Part shown: positions 11,851 to 23,285 of the stretch, piece after piece
Numbering within the stretch: position 1 is the first letter of the stretch
How the letters are laid out: each line of letters begins with the position of its first letter
Assembly (NCBI GenBank): GCA_030549495.1
Contig: JAUIRK010000993.1
Span: 1,099,501-1,163,500, forward strand
Reading direction: 5' to 3'
DNA from: Nectonema munidae
Taxonomy: Eukaryota; Nematomorpha; Nectonematoida; Nectonematidae
Length of the DNA stretch: 64,000 nucleotides
Program-made: the position numbers and the translations under genes
Notes under the pieces: generated by a model
The model's database searches: none
What the model saw: the letters and a program-made list of their open reading frames with translations, nothing else
Told to the model about the DNA's origin: nothing

Positions 11851-12405
11851 AAAAAGAGATAACAATGACATATAGAGTTACATTTTTTGAACTCCTTTTT
11901 TTGACATAGATGATTAGTGAATGAATAACCGGGAATCTTATAAATCCTGCGTTGCTAAGCGACGTCAAACAGGCACATCTGGCACCCCTAATATAATTGA
12001 TTTTTTCATAAAATATGGCAAAGTGACGCAAAAATAGGATATATTTTGCTTTATAGAGAAATATGTGCACCAGGCATGTTATAAAAATAGATGTAATCAG
12101 ATTAAGAGCTCATTTAGATATATAGAAATCTCCATTAGAAATAATCTAAAGAAAATTAGCTTCGACTGGAAGTTGAAACTACATCATATATATTTATTTG
12201 AATTATCACATATGAATTCAAAGCATGCTTGCAGACAGTTGTAAAAAGATATCTTTTCTGTACTGAGGAATGAGTTTTGTGAACTGTATTAAATTCTCAT
12301 ATGTCCAGCAATGTGCAAACACCATTTGTCTAAAAAAGATGAGATCGTTATCAATAAATTATATAAAAAAATGTGTATCCTTTAGTTGCCGTATATACAA
12401 TTGAC
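11850..12405. other. AT-rich spacer, nothing recognised
   Basis: No exon, SINE head or inverted repeat identified between the decayed copy and the TTAA element. Confidence 0.45.
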
Positions 12406-12449
12406 TTAACCCTATTAGTGCTGGGCAAAATTTGTCCGCTCAAGTGCTT

Positions 12450-12490
12450 GGGGGGGGGGGGGGGGGGGGAAGTAAAGTGCCCCCCCCCCC
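12450..12490. repeat. G20 / C11 hairpin next to the left end of the TTAA element
   Basis: Twenty G, the 10-nt loop AAGTAAAGTG, then eleven C. A comparable G-run hairpin lies at the right end (16491-16515). Confidence 0.85.
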
Positions 12491-13720
12491 ATTTTTCTCA
12501 GATATTAATAAGTTTTTATAAATATTTTTAATGGTACATATATATTTCAACTATGCTGAATTCAGTGGTGATGTCCATTTTTTTTAATTAAAATCAATCA
12601 AACCTGTCAAAAAATTGATTTATATTTGACAGCTCATCTCAAAAAGGAACTTTTTATTTAAATAATTATATAAAGTTTTTTACACATGTATACCCATTTT
12701 CAAATATGCTGAATTCAGTGGTGATATTCATTTTTTTATGAAAATCAATCAAACCTGTCAAAAAATTGATCTAAATGTGACACCTCATCTCAAAAAGGAA
12801 CTTTTTATCTAAATAATTATATAAAGTTTTTTACACATGTATACCCATTTTCAAATATCCTGAATTCAGTGGTGATATTCATTTTTTTTTATGAAAATCA
12901 ATCAAACCTGTCAAAAAATTGATCTAAATGTGACAGCTCATCCTAAAAAGGAACTTTTTATCTAAATAAGTATATAAAGTTTTTTACACATGTATACCCA
13001 TTTCCAAATATGCTGAATTCAGTGGTAATATTCATTTTTAATGAAAATCAATTAAACCTGTCAAAAAAGTGATTTACATATGACAGCTCATCTCAAAAAA
13101 GAAACCTTTTATCTAAATAATTATATAATGTTTTTTACACATATACACCCATTTTCAAGCATGCTGAATTCAGCGGTGATATTCATTTTTTTTTTATAAA
13201 AATCAATTAAAGTTATCAAAGCATTGATTTATATATGACAGCTCATCTTAAAAAGAAACTTTTTATCTAAGTAATAATATAAATTTTTTTACACATATAT
13301 ACCCATTTTTAAGCATGCGTAATTCAGTGGTGATATTCATTTTTTTTTATAAAAATCAATCAAAACTGTCAAAAAATTGATTTATCCCAAAAACAAAGGA
13401 TCAGGCACGGTTTTTTGAATTAGAGAATTACGTGTAATAGAAAGTATAGGGAGGTGATGAAGTTTACCGTGTATGGCATTTTACACACATATACCCATTT
13501 TCAAGTAGGCTGTGTTTACTGGTTATATTCCTTTTCTTTTATAAATATTAGTCAAACCTGACAAAATTTAAATATGACAGCCCATGTCAAAATTAAAATT
13601 TTTATTCTTATAAAAAGTTTTTACATACATTTCAAGTATGTAGAATTTAATGGTGATGTCATTTTTATGAAATCAATAAAACCTGTCAAAAAAATCGATA
13701 ATTCACTCAAAATATTTCAT
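12491..13720. repeat. Array 1: about seven tandem units of about 151 bp
   Basis: The phrase TACACATGTATACCCATTTT recurs at about 12681, 12832, 12985, 13136, 13290 and 13492, so the unit is about 151-154 bp with one longer spacing. Each unit also holds CTGAATTCAGTGGTGAT and an AATCAAT...ATTGATT inverted pair around CAAACCTGTC. Units diverge towards the right. The same array, shorter, is at 23310-24010. Confidence 0.9.
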
Positions 13721-14649
13721 TCTACAGTAACGTATGTAACTCGATAGGACCTCCATCTTGCTACAAATTCGTTATCGACTTGTAGTCTCTACGTCATATT
13801 ATAATTTACAGTATGTAATTTTGCTATTCATTCCATGATGATCCTTTCTTGGTAGCTCTTTTTTCATTAGAAATTTATATTCTTCAATGTGTGTTCGAAA
13901 ATTTTTTTATAATGATAAAATTACTTTTTTCCTCTCTCAAAGCATTCTGATTAAAGAATCTTCTTGATGATCTTAGACTTTTTAATCAGTATCGTGTATT
14001 TTATTATCAGGCCTGAATATTTGTTAACCAATCCCATTTCAAAGGTTTTTTTCTGATGAATCATTTGTGATGTTCATTGTTCAATTACAAATAGTTGTCC
14101 ACATTCTTCATCTAAAAAATTATTTCTTTTACGCAAAAGGAAAAAGATGGACAAATTCAATTTAAATTAAAAATATCTTGATAGTGACTAAATTCTGACA
14201 TATTGGCATCTGTGCCATTTTTGATAAATCTGACCTATTCTAAATTTTCAGATTTCCTACCCATCTTAGCTAAATGTTAATTGTAATCCTATATGATAAG
14301 CTATAGATTTAAATATTTTTCATTTGTAAAAGAGGAACTTCTTTTTCACAGTCAAAATCTTTTTGAAGCATCTATTATATAATTAAACCACTTCCTAGTT
14401 CATTAGAACATGGTAGATCTTCCATTTAGTCGATACTTATTTTTTTTTAATTGTTTGTTTTGATCATATGTTCTTATTTAAATTAGTTTTCAACTTGGTT
14501 TCTTCTCTCATACAAATTTTCAAAAGATTTTATAATACGTTTTGTTTGTTTTTTTAATAAATATTTCATACTCAAGATGATTGTAAAAAGTATTATAAGC
14601 CAAAATATACAAAAAAAAAGTATATTTTTACTATATATCTAATATGCAT

Positions 14650-16140
14650 CCATTTTTTGAAAATTTTTTACAGAACTGATTTTCAGGCATACATTACTAA
14701 TTCAATTGCCACTTCGAGATATTTTTTAACCGTATTATCCAAAATCCAGTACAGAAATAAAATAAACATAGTCGATTTGGTATAAAACAGATACTTTATT
14801 TTTTTGAAAACAATATCTAGAAGTAAACCACAAATTTGAATGAAGCTTTCAGATATTTTAAAACCATAAATGCCAAAAATGAAACCAGCATCTTCCATTT
14901 GGATAAAAACAGATATTTTATTTAAATTTGAAAAATATTTCTGTAGACATTAGACGTAAATCGAACATTTGATTGATACTTTCAGACATTTAAAACCTCT
15001 AAATGCAAAAAATGATTTCAGAAATAAAAATGATCATGGTCGAATTGGTATAAAAACATATATTTTATGTAAAATTAGAGAGAATATTTTGGGATAGACA
15101 TAAACCGCAAATTTGATTGACACTAGCAGTAAAACCTCTAAATGCGAAAACTGTGTTCAGAAATGAAATCATCATGATCTATTTGCTATAAAAACATATA
15201 TTTCACGTAAAATTTGAATCAATATTTTTGAAAACAAATTTTAGAACTAAACGCAAATTTGATTGATACTTATAGGTATTTTCAAATTCAAACTGCAAAA
15301 ATCGAGTCCATAAATTAAACTAGCATGGTTAATTTGGTATAAAAACATATATTTAATTGTAAAATTTGAATGAATGTTTTTGGAGACAATTTATAGAAGT
15401 AAACCGCAAATTTCATTAACACTTATAAGTGTTTTCACATTCTAAATGTAAAAAATGAGTTCAGAAATGAAAATAGCATGATTGATTTGGTATAAAAACA
15501 TATTTCATGTAAAATTGAGAGAATATTTTTGGAGATAGCTTTTAGAAGTAAACCGCAAATTTGATTGACATTGACAGATATTTTAAAACCTCTAAATTTG
15601 GAAAATTAGTTCAGAAATGAAAACAGCATGGTTGATTTGGTATAAAAACATATATTTCATTGTAAAATTTGAATGAATGTATTTGGAGATAATTTTTATA
15701 AGTAAAGCGCAAATTTAATTAACACTTATAGGTATTTTCACATCCTAAACGTAAAAAATGAGTCGAGAAATGAAACCAGCATGGCCGATTTAGTATAACA
15801 CATATATTTCATTGTAAAATTTGAATGAATGTTTTTGGAGATAATTTTTAGAAGTAAACCACAAATTTGATTAACACTTATAGGTATTTCCAGATCCTAA
15901 ACTTAAAAAATCATTCCAGAAATGAAAGCAACATGGCCGATTTAGTATAACACATATATTTTATGTAAAATTTGAAGGAATGTTTTCGGAAACAATTTTC
16001 AGAAGTAAACCGCAAATTTGATTAATACTTATAGGTATTTTCAAATCCTAAATGTAAAAAATCAGTCCAGAAAAGAAAACAGCATGACCGATTTAGTATA
16101 AAAACATATATTTAATGTAAAATATGAAGGTATATTTTAT
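14650..16140. repeat. Array 2: about ten tandem units of about 150 bp
   Basis: The phrase AAACCGCAAATTTGATT plus a following GAAATGAAA..AGCATG recurs about every 150 bp (AGCATG-like sites near 15322, 15475, 15627, 15777, 15928 and 16081). Each unit holds GTATAAAAACATATATTT and TTGATTGACACTT. The sequence is unrelated at first sight to array 1, yet has almost the same period. Confidence 0.9.
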
Positions 16141-16496
16141 TAGATATATTTTTGATCAATCAAAATTTTGATTGACATTTTCTAAAAAGTAGCCATGATT
16201 ATTGAAAAAATTAAATATATAAAGTGTTATGCGTTCCAAACTGTATATAATTATAAATTTTCAGGGTATTATATAATATAGATCCTAAGTTATAAGGTTA
16301 AGTACAGATAATGTCAAAATTTTGCTGAAAAATTTTAATTTTTTATTTTGATTGACAGTTTTGGACATGAAGGGGTCATTCAACTACCATGAAAATGGTT
16401 TCAAAAGATGCAGCTAGCGATTTTAGGAAAAGTCACAAAATTTGAAGGGATATGATTCAGCCAATTTTCTACAATTAATTTTTTAGTGAAGGGGGG

Positions 16497-16515
16497 GGGG
16501 GCGTTTTACGCCCCC
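16497..16515. repeat. Perfect palindrome at the right end of the TTAA element
   Basis: GGGGGCGTTTTACGCCCCC: 8-bp arms and a TTT loop, 13 bp from TTAA. Confidence 0.9.
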
Positions 16516-16549
16516 AGCACTAATAGGGTTAAGCTTAGATTTACAAAAT

Positions 16550-17650
16550 AAAATAAAAATAATTTTGCTTCTTTGTCCGAATTCTTCCTAAATTTTTTGA
16601 ATAGGGTGAAAGTCTTAGTGTTTCTGACTCTTTTTTTGTCCTGGTTTTTTTTAGCAATGCTGTTACATCTAGGGATAACTAAGCAAAAATCTGTTAAAAT
16701 AATTGAGCCTTCGTGAGGAGTTGAGGTACTGTTCAAAAAGTTATCAAGATAAGCCTCCTTTTCATAATCATACTTACACATTTGAAATTTGCTGATGTTT
16801 TCCATTAATACATACTCACCTTCTCCGGTAAAGGCAGGCTTTAACAAAAAGTAATCTTTCATGCATTCTTCATATAATAAGGATACAATTTTGGTCAATT
16901 TTTTTGGCTTCCAATCAATAATTAGTTGAAGATTATGGTTTTTTTGCCTCACAAATGTTGTTATTCCAGAATGCCGGGATAGATTGCTCTCTTATACAAG
17001 GTTTTAAAAAATTTCTTTATATATTTTCAAATGTTTCAGTATACTTTGCAAGAATTAAGAATGAAATTTTATCAAGTTCATTTTCGGTTTTAAGCATAAC
17101 TAGACCCTTTTTACCATTAAAAAAGTTTTCCCATTAGTGTATATTCAACTTTTTTGAATTTTTTTTGTGTATTGTTATGACGTAATAAGCTTTCTTCAAA
17201 GAGTAATTACAGAATTGGTAAAAGTAATTTTTAACGCACTTATAAGTGATTTTTCCTGATCCCAACCTATTAGGATTTTTTGACCAGAAATTTTTTAATT
17301 AATATGAGAAAAAATGCCAAAATAGATTTCACTTTCAGCATCTCAATAAATAAAAACAAGTCCCATGAAGATTGGATGTGTATTTGTTACCTTTCTGACT
17401 ATTTTTTTTGCTGAAAAACAAACAAAGTTACATAGCAAGGTCAAACATTAAATGTCCAATTTACTCCTATAATATAATTATTCTTAACTGCTGAACAGAA
17501 GTGTTTCATTGACAGATCGGAATATAGAATAAATGATGGAGGCTTACCAGGCGTATTAATTGCTACTTTTATAAATTCATCTTTAGCATAAATATTGGGT
17601 AGCAACTTTTAAATGTCATCTGCTAAATTCAGCTTTACTGGATTTTTTTG
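16550..17650 (-). pseudogene. Degenerate MULE-like transposase
   Basis: Minus-strand translation, with several stops and frame changes, gives a series of blocks in MULE order. The first is FILYSDLSMKHFC. Next is IIGVNWTFNVT, resembling the first catalytic box where DGTF is usual, so Asp appears replaced by Asn. THPIFMGLVFI comes next, then WDQEKSLISALKITF, resembling the second acidic box. The last is a 148-residue open frame (16952-16506) with KPKKLTKIVSLLYEECMKD, unplaced by itself. The left end abuts the TTAA element, whose border supplies the last residues of that frame. The MULE assignment rests on motif spacing only; a different transposase or a decayed host gene is possible. Confidence 0.45.
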
Positions 17651-18315
17651 TAAATTCAGTTTACTCTTTAGATTTTTGACAAAATTGGCGTTTCTAGCTA
17701 TATTACTATCTTTCATAATGCATTCAGTTTAAATCTTTCTTGTATTCATATTACCTCTATGAAAAGATTCCAAAACGTTATATAAAAAATAAATATAGAG
17801 CAAGAAAGTGGGATCAACATACAATTTGTTATAACAATTTTAACACCATTTGAAATAAATCCTATTTTTCAATGGTAGGAAATTATATTTTCAACCATTC
17901 TTTCTTCTATTTTTATCAACCAGCTTGAAATTTATAAGGAATCTAGCAATATGTAAACATTTTTCTGAAAAAATATTTGTCATTTATAGTTTAAAAGAAA
18001 AAAATCATTGATATAAGTTACAAAACGTTAAAAGGATTCGTATCATTTAGTTTCCACATATATAATGATCTAAACTTTTTCACTAACAATAATTACAATT
18101 TGAAGAAATGTCAGAAAAAAAAAGCAAAATTTTTTGTATAGTTACAATGTATCTATTAGTTGGGTAATCAAGATTAAAAAAAAATTCAAGGTATCTTCGG
18201 ACAAAAAAATAATAAATAGCATTTTTTTATAATAACGAAAAAATAAATTCTAAGATACAACCAATTATAAAATTTAAAAATCCACCATTTTAAAATCCGC
18301 CATTATTAAGAAATT
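17650..18315. other. AT-rich intergenic DNA, nothing recognised
   Basis: No motif-bearing frame or repeat found. Confidence 0.45.
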
Positions 18316-18327
18316 TTGTGGCATAGT

Positions 18328-18509
18328 TGGTTGGTTGGAGATATTAAAGCACTTTGAGCCGTAAGGCTATGCTTGCATTATGCTTAAGATGGTTAATCAC
18401 AGTTTTTGTGAATTTGTTTTTAAGAGTTGGGAGCTTGGGGATCGAACCTCTGACCTTCCACTTTTAAACTGAGACGTACACCCTAACAACCATTGAGCCT
18501 CAGGCACCA
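18328..18509 (-). mobile_element. tRNA-derived SINE with 12-bp target duplication
   Basis: Flanked by perfect 12-bp direct repeats TTGTGGCATAGT (18316-18327 and 18510-18521). On the minus strand the head carries a variant A box (CAATGGTTGTTAGGG) and B box GGTTCGATCCC (near 18437-18447). The tail is CCAACCAACCA. Same family as 18946-19093 and about 21510-21990. Confidence 0.9.
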
Positions 18510-18764
18510 TTGTGGCATAGTAAAATAGTTTATTGATGGTTGGGTGAAATTGATACAGCTTGTAAGAAGCAAATATTGATGGAAAATCGTCAACTTTAAA
18601 ATTATAAATGTTAAAAGATAAAAGTAGCTTACTCAAAGGTTAGAACTCAATAATAGTCAAAAAAAAATGACGATAAAGTTTAGTGGCATAGATTTTCTAG
18701 ACCGCATTTTTTAACAGATAAAAATGTGCTACAATTATAACGCTATATATAGCATTTTCATTTT

Positions 18765-18835
18765 AAGTCATCCCTTTTCATTTTAAGTTCGTCTTTTTTC
18801 ATTTTAAGTTGGTCCTTTTTAATTTAACATTAAAC
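18765..18835. repeat. Tandem repeat, about 21 bp x 3
   Basis: TTTTCATTTTAAGTT plus six variable bases is repeated three times with a decayed fourth. Confidence 0.8.
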
Positions 18836-18945
18836 CCGTTTCAAAAGTATGTTCAAATAAAAAAAAACTTTTTCAAATTTCAAGATATTTTTTACTTTTA
18901 AGTTTATATAAGAAATGTAAAAAAAATTAATTAAAAAAAACTTTT

Positions 18946-19093
18946 GTTGTTGTTTGTTGAATTGACGCAGCTTGTAAGTTGTCGAAACTTGAAAGCTGGA
19001 ACTAGGCTTATCATAAGAGTTGGGAGCCTTGGGGATCGAACCTCTGACCTTCAGCTTTTAAGCTGAGAGGTACACCCTAACAACCATTGAGGC
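18946..19093 (-). mobile_element. tRNA-derived SINE with 14-bp target duplication
   Basis: Flanked by TAAAAAAAACTTTT on both sides (18932-18945, 19094-19107). Minus-strand head with B box GGTTCGATCCC, then body, then a (CAA)n-type tail. Same head as the SINE at 18328-18509 but a different body, so possibly a different subfamily. Confidence 0.88.
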
Positions 19094-19107
19094 TAAAAAA
19101 AACTTTT

Positions 19108-19850
19108 ATAGAAATTAAAAAAAAATAATTTCATATTCCTTTTTGTAAGAATTTTAGTTAGAAGCTAAAATGAATTGATTTTTTCTTTAGTACTTTATGA
19201 AATGTATTCCTCATTTTCAATTGTTTGTGCAAGTTTCAAAGTTTTTTTTTACATTTGAGAAAGATTTCTTATTTAATTTTGCTGAATTTCAAATATCTCA
19301 TGAGCAAGCTCTCAAAATCAGTTTCAAGGTAATTTTTTTAAAATAATTTGCTTATAAACAAAAATTTAATTAGTTTTTTTTAATCAAAATTCACAAATTT
19401 TTCACTTGATTTTTAGTATTTTTTAATTTTTTTTTGATAAATAAGGTGATAAACATTATACTAAAAAGGATGTTAAAACAAAATGTTTAAAACTTCAAAA
19501 TGAACTAAAAAACAGTACTATTGGACTTGGCTTTTTCTTTTAGTTTATGTTCAAACTTTTAAAACATGCACAGATTTGCCTATTTTTTGTTTCATATGTG
19601 ATGTATTTGTATCTGTTCTCTAAATAGTATTATATAAAGAGAATGCTTTACACTCTATCCATTTCTTTTACGGTTGAATTTTTGATCATCTTTACTTTTT
19701 CCCCTACCCCTATTCTATCATCTATAACAAAATTTCAAATGAAAAAAAGGGGGAATTAACCAAACTTCTTTCCAGAAAATTTTTATCAGTTAAATGAGCA
19801 TGCGAAATCTTTGGTATAAAATAGTCAACTGCAAAGTCTATCCTTCAAAA
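19108..19850. other. AT-rich intergenic DNA, nothing recognised
   Basis: Low-complexity T and A runs; no coding blocks. Confidence 0.45.
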
Positions 19851-19854
19851 TTAT

Positions 19855-20620
19855 GATGATAAGCAAAACAATGAAGACAACTCGAAAAATTCCCATGAGA
19901 GACATAAAAAAAGGTTCTTACACCTAAAAGACTTGTTTTTTTGGAAAGGTTAGTAGAGAGCAATCCTATGATGACTCTAGAAGAAATTGGTGATAAAATC
20001 AAAGAAAAGTACTCGATAAAAATACGAGATGCGAATGATTCTAAAGTTACACTCAGAAAATATTTCGCGCAAGAATTTTAAAATAGTGCTTCAAGCCTAT
20101 AAGAGTCGTTAATTTTCATTGACGAAAGTGGTTTCAACTTGCACTTGAGTCGCTCACAACCGCGATTAAAGAAAGGCACAAGAACAAGTGTGGTGATACC
20201 AACAAACAAAGGATATATGTTTCCCTAGTTCTTGCAATGAATTGCCACAAAGTTATTCACTATGAAATTATTCAAGATGGCACTTGCAACAGTAAGAAAT
20301 TTTTGAAATTTATCGAAAATTTGTTCGAAAAGTTAAACCCAGATAGTACACTAAAAGCGAGGCCTGGATTGTGCTTGACAATGACAAAATTTACAAAAGT
20401 AAACTAGTCAAAGAAATTTTTCTACAAAATGGAAAATACCTACTAAAGTTTCTTTCACCTTATTTTTTCATGTTAAATCTTTGCCAGAATGTTTTCTCTA
20501 AAGTGAAAAGTAAAGTAAGAAACTTGTTGACTTCAACAACGCAAAACATGTCTTCCATAAATCAAAGAAGGCGTCAACTCCATTTTAACATTTGACTGTA
20601 CAAACTACTACAGACATATG
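19855..20620 (+). pseudogene. Decayed IS630/Tc1-mariner-type transposase
   Basis: The plus strand shows an N-terminal helix-turn-helix-like stretch (MTLEEIGDKIKEKY, 19970s) and then the DDE core. FIDESGFNLHLSRSQPRLKKG (from about 20118) carries the first Asp. LVLAMNCHKVIHYEI follows, then IVLDNDKIYKSK (about 20370), where MDNARIH is usual, for the second Asp. The end reads LSPYFFMLNLCQNVFSKVKSK (about 20450), where LNPIENVFSK is usual, so the third acidic residue appears as Gln. A frameshift near 20210 and further stops separate the blocks. Terminal repeats were not identified. Confidence 0.8.
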
Positions 20621-20624
20621 ATGA

Positions 20625-21500
20625 ATAATGTCAACATAGCTTCAACTGGAAACTTATACAATCCAAATATTTATTCATGATTTTTAAATAAATTCCAATT
20701 TGTTTTCCATTTATGCTTCGTTTTTACTACTTTTATACTACAATATTACTATTTTTAATAAATTTTGAAGTTTAAACAGTTTGTTTTAGCATCGATTTTA
20801 GTATAAAGTTTATGACCTTATTTATCAAAATTTTTTTTAAAAATAACAAAAATCAAGTGGAAAATTTATGAGTTTTTGATAAAAAAAAAAACGAATTTAC
20901 AAATTGTCATAAAGGCATTACAGTTTTGTTTCCAATATATGGTATAAATGTTCCTAAAGTTACTTGCGCAGCTATTTTTATAATTTTTGCTTTTAAGACA
21001 CTTGGGGCAAGTTGAAAATTTTCAAGAGGGGGGGGGGGACTGGGGGGGGGGGGACTTACCCCAAAAATATATAGGTAGCGCGGGCTCTGATCCTATCAAC
21101 TACTAAAAACGTTAATAACATTACTTTTTTTAAATGTAGAATGGTTTTAATGCCACACTGTAAAGATGGCTTCTTTATTAATTATTTATTTTGAAAATAA
21201 AATTTATATTGATTTTTCATATATTTAAATCAAGAATATATATTAAATAATATATATGATTGTTCTTACTTGCGCTATATACTATCTATCCTTTATAATT
21301 TTTTTAAAATTAATTTTTTTTTTAAATCATAGTTGTAGATAAATATTCTATTGAGGATTATAATAATGTTTTTGGTATAAAACGGTTAAAATAAAGTCAT
21401 AAACATTTATTAAAAATATTATATAATTTGTTGCCAAACACTATTATCAATTGTTTCACTTTGATCTACACAAACTTGTGTATACGGTTGCTTTCTCTTA
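20625..21500. other. AT-rich spacer with a stray MITE end
   Basis: 21015-21089 holds two G runs and then TATATAGGTAGCGCGGGCTC TG. This is the right end of the same hAT-type MITE found whole at 21613-21922; its left end is missing. Otherwise nothing is recognised. Confidence 0.6.
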
Positions 21501-21509
21501 GTCTCCAGT

Positions 21510-21990
21510 TATTGGCTGGTTGGAGATATCAAAGCACTTTCACATGTAAAGCTATACACTCGCATTATGCTTAAGATTGATAATCTTAGTACCTTTTTTT
21601 TAGAGTAGGTAGCAGTGCCCGCGCTAAAGCTAAATTTCAAGGGGGGGGGGGGGGGCTGAAATGTGGCAAAGAAACACATTTGGAAAAAATTTATTTCCTA
21701 TATTACTTTATATCCTATATTACTTTACTGAAAAGCATGAAGTACTTCTGTATAAAAACCTATAGAAATCTCATATTATACATACACCAGCATTTATATA
21801 AGATTATTGTGTACAATTTTTGCTTATTTATTTTTCCTTCAAAAAGTGCATGGGGCAAAACCAAAAATTTTAGGGGGGGGGGGGGCACGTGCCCCAAAAT
21901 TATATAGGTAGCGCGGGCACTGGTAGGCAGCCTTTGGGATCGAACCCCTTACCCTCAACTCTTCAGATGTATACCTACCAGCTACCTGTC
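21510..21990 (-). mobile_element. tRNA-derived SINE split by a MITE
   Basis: The body with GGTTGGAGATATCAAAGCAC (from about 21517) matches the SINE at 18328. The tRNA-like head, with minus-strand B box GGTTCGATCCC near 21940, lies on the far side of the MITE at 21613-21922. Together they make one SINE broken by insertion. Confidence 0.75.
21613..21922. mobile_element. hAT-type MITE inserted in a SINE
   Basis: Terminal inverted repeats CAGTGCCCGCGCTA at both ends. Flanking 8-mers are GTAGGTAG (21605-21612) and GTAGGCAG (21923-21930), 7 of 8 matching, as expected for hAT target duplications. G runs lie just inside both ends. 310 bp, non-coding. Confidence 0.88.
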
Positions 21991-22109
21991 CACTCTCCTG
22001 GCAATACCGGGAGACTCCCCGTTATGATTGCCTTATCCCGATCTTTAGTTTTATATCTCTTGGTTTTTATAATTTGCATAAAAAAATTGATGATATTGGT
22101 GACAATGGC

Positions 22110-22477
22110 AACAACACTGTTCATTATCTACTAGATGATTTGTGGCATTATATTTCCAAGCTAAAAGTTCCTCGAACATCAACAGACATTCAAAATCCTT
22201 CCTTGTGTAGCTGCCTTAATTCTTGTACTTTCCCATAGCAATGCATTGTACGAAAAAATAAAACCGATATGAGGTCATTTTTTAAAGTTAGATGGTACAT
22301 TGGTAAGCATTTTAGCTATGAAGATATATAATCCCGAAAGCAAAAATATTTGTTATATTTGGGGACCAGATGAAGAATTACTGAATCGTTCAAAGAAAGT
22401 AACTGATGCGTGTTCACCATATTGGATAAAACATGACAAACTTGATTATATGAATAATAATGAAAGAGATACGTAAA
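22110..22477 (+). pseudogene. hAT transposase C-terminal remnant
   Basis: The plus-strand frame reads CVAALILVLSHSNALYEKIK (about 22200-22258), one stop, then LDGTLVSILAMKIYNPESK, CYIWGPDEELLNRSKKVTDA and a terminal TAA at about 22474-22476. This follows the hAT dimerisation-domain pattern (LPHSNADxERxFS ... L..tL..iL..K ... P...L...kkaT). It is a different family from the hAT at 26158-28903. No element ends found. Confidence 0.65.
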
Positions 22478-22479
22478 GT

Positions 22480-23285
22480 TATAATAAGAAAAACATAATA
22501 AACTGGAAGTAAATATAATTATGTAGAATTGAAGCAGGTCAATTCGGTCTCTAAATATATTTATATTGTCTTGTAGTTGTTGTTAGCTCTTTGATTACAC
22601 TATCTCATTATCAGTGTAATCAATTAGTTCACTACAGAGAAGAAGAAAAATTAAATATAATGAGCTGAGGGAGTATTACTACTACTAGTAAATACTCTTA
22701 GGGAAAATATTGCCTTGTAGTCGAATTGTATAGAAGCCGAATTATCTTGAGGCCTAATTGTTTGTGAACCTATGGAAGTTCTTTAAGCAAATATACAAAG
22801 TATGTTCATAAGTTCCCTTTTTTTCTACTCAGGTAAAATTAAAATGTGGATATGCCTTTGACATAATCGATACAATTAGTACTTTTAAAATTTTCGGTAA
22901 TAATTAGGTTTGCATAGTCGGGAGAGGAAATTTTAAAGAAATTTGAGTCAGTATAGGAGGCGAAGGCGGCAATTAATAAAATTTAAAAGTCCAAGCCGGT
23001 TTTTTAAAGTATTTTAATTAAAAAATAACTTTAATTTTTGTAGGAGAAGCCTTTTTTTGATTTAAGCCAGGGGTTGTGTTCAATTAAACATTTAAATTTT
23101 CAATTATTTGCAGTGGCATTTTTTTAATGTATTTGGCATCGCAATTGCTTTATATATTTTATTTATTATATATTCCCTCCAACTCCGCAATTCTTGTAAT
23201 AATATAAAAAAATTTATTAAGAACAATTTTCAACTAAACAAAGCTGTGACAGAAAAAATAGAGTGTGGGTCTTAAGGATTTCTTT
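22480..23285. other. AT-rich intergenic DNA, nothing recognised
   Basis: No gene or repeat structure seen before the second TTAA element. Confidence 0.45.

Larger units (their letters stand above)
12410..16528. mobile_element. 4.1-kb non-autonomous TTAA element (piggyBac-like, copy L)
   Basis: It is bounded by TTAA at 12406-12409 and 16529-16532, with 16-bp perfect inverted ends CCCTATTAGTGCTGGG. TTAA target and CCC terminus are piggyBac hallmarks. Layout: G20/C11 hairpin (12450-12490); array 1 of about 151-bp units (12491-13720); a roughly 900-bp core (13720-14650); array 2 of about 150-bp units (14650-16140); a distal block with TTGATTGACA motifs; and a final G11 run with hairpin. Just inside each end, 13 bp from TTAA, is a palindrome: GGGCAAAATTTGTCC on the left (one mismatch) and GGGGGCGTTTTACGCCCCC on the right (perfect). 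No intact frame of meaningful length. A sister copy lies at 23291-29492 and a relic at 9690-11850. Mobilisation by a piggyBac transposase in trans is inferred. Confidence 0.85.

Noticed and set aside
12491-16140. CRISPR array or centromeric satellite
   Set aside because: Units are about 150 bp, diverged and enclosed in a TTAA transposon of a eukaryote, without conserved short repeats and unique spacers.
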